DNA of 53,123 nt from positions 1 to 53,123 of the forward strand of contig JAKSLG010000018.1 in assembly GCA_024401295.1 (NCBI GenBank). The letters are read 5' to 3'. The notes under the pieces were generated by a model. The model was not told where the DNA came from and searched no databases. It saw only the letters and a list, made by a program, of their open reading frames with translations. The position numbers were made by a program, and so were the translations under genes. Shown here piece by piece: positions 52,461 to 53,123 of this stretch; positions within the stretch are counted from its first letter, which is position 1; every line of letters starts with the position of its first letter. Source of the stretch: Bacteroidales bacterium (GTDB taxonomy: Bacteria > Bacteroidota > Bacteroidia > Bacteroidales > Marinilabiliaceae).

Positions 52461-53123
52461 ATGGAAAATACAATGAAAGTCAACTTTAAGGTTTGGCGTC
52501 AGAAAGATGCTAAGTCTAAGGGTGAATTCAAGCTATATACAGACATCGAGACTACTCCTGATACATCATTCCTCGAGACTCTCGATATCCTCAACGAAAG
52601 CCTCGTTGAGAAGGGCGAGGAGCCTATCGCTTTCGACCACGATTGCCGCGAAGGTATCTGTGGTATGTGCTCGCTCTACATCAATGGTCACCCACACGGT
52701 CCTGCAACATTGGCAACAACTTGCCAGCTCTATATGCGTCGCTTCAAGAATGGCGAGACAATCACTGTTGAGCCATGGCGTTCGGCTGGTTTCCCTGTTA
52801 TCAAGGACTTGATCGTAAACCGTAACGCTTACGATCAGATTCAGCAGGCTGGTGGCTACGTATCATTCGCTTGTGGCGGTGCACAGGATGCCAATGCTAT
52901 TCCAATCTCTAAGGAGAACGCTGACCTCGCAATGGACGCTGCAACATGTATCGGTTGCGGTGCTTGCGTTGCAGCTTGTAAGAACGGTTCGGCTATGCTC
53001 TTCGTTTCTGCAAAGGTTAGCCAGTTCGCTCTCCTCCCACAAGGTCAGGTTGAAGCTGCTCGTCGTGTTAAGGCTATGGTTGCCAAGATGGATGAGCTCG
53101 GCTTCGGTAACTGTACAAACACA
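52461..53123 (+). CDS. frdB: Fumarate reductase/succinate dehydrogenase iron-sulfur subunit (3' end outside window)
   Basis: 221 codons are visible from the ATG at 52461 (another ATG four codons on) to the window edge. The 2Fe-2S domain carries CREGICGMC with a further Cys at about 93 (LATTCQLYM). The start of the ferredoxin domain shows [15 protein letters not shown], giving the 4Fe-4S ligands. It carries electrons between FAD and the hemes. It lies 69 bases after frdA across an AT-rich spacer with short repeats. The gene is cut by the window end; the missing part should be some 30 residues with the last cluster ligands. Confidence 0.95.
   Translation, partial: MENTMKVNFKVWRQKDAKSKGEFKLYTDIETTPDTSFLETLDILNESLVEKGEEPIAFDHDCREGICGMCSLYINGHPHGPATLATTCQLYMRRFKNGETITVEPWRSAGFPVIKDLIVNRNAYDQIQQAGGYVSFACGGAQDANAIPISKENADLAMDAATCIGCGACVAACKNGSAMLFVSAKVSQFALLPQGQVEAARRVKAMVAKMDELGFGNCTNT

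Overview
The window reads as a chromosomal stretch of an anaerobic Bacteroidales bacterium, most likely Prevotella-like. Supporting signs are promoters with the Bacteroidetes -7 box TAnnTTTG and almost no Shine-Dalgarno sequences, BspA-type leucine-rich-repeat surface proteins, a TonB-dependent receptor paired with a DUF4249 lipoprotein, a type IX secretion sorting tail, a succinate dehydrogenase/fumarate reductase of the b558 type, and DUF2723, DUF4954 and YfhO proteins. The genus is an inference.

Layout. 1-2.2 kb: the 3' end of a Fib_succ_major surface protein and an unusual OmpA-domain membrane protein. 2.2-6.4 kb: an orphan sensor histidine kinase divergent from uxuA-uxuB (hexuronate catabolism). 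6.4-10.5 kb: one very large protein with an AlbA_2 domain. 11.1-14.1 kb: BspA-like protein 1, followed by a repeat-rich spacer. 14.8-24.4 kb: MATE exporter, small membrane proteins, DUF2723 glycosyltransferase-like protein, polysaccharide deacetylase, thiS-thiE, an EamA transporter and a PurF-like protein lacking the catalytic cysteine. 24.6-27.3 kb: thiG-thiC behind a TPP riboswitch with a readable terminator/antiterminator. 27.4-30.6 kb: TonB receptor and DUF4249 lipoprotein. 30.6-33.9 kb: an accessory patch with a small T9SS cargo protein, a coiled-coil/Fib_succ_major protein, small palindromic elements and dispersed repeats. 33.9-36.8 kb: BspA-like protein 2 in reverse orientation. 36.9-47.9 kb: housekeeping and envelope genes (frr, DUF4954, yfhO, punA, lpxK, mlaF-mlaE, manC, nnrD). 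48.0-49.4 kb: a second TPP riboswitch and thiH. 49.6 kb to the end: the frd/sdh operon, cut in the iron-sulfur subunit.

How parts work together. Thiamine synthesis is split over three loci: thiSE without a visible riboswitch, thiGC and thiH each with one. The surface genes share sequence: three different secreted proteins end in the same short tail, and two carry the same Fib_succ_major domain. The two BspA genes with their 3' flanks form a long inverted repeat around about 19 kb of mostly core genes, so that segment could invert.

Most interesting signals. (1) The two Fib_succ_major domains differ in a block where codon third bases are mostly kept and first/second bases change, as expected of adenine-specific diversification by a diversity-generating retroelement; no reverse transcriptase lies in the window. 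(2) The inverted repeat. (3) The glutaminase-dead PurF-like protein. (4) The large AlbA_2 protein.
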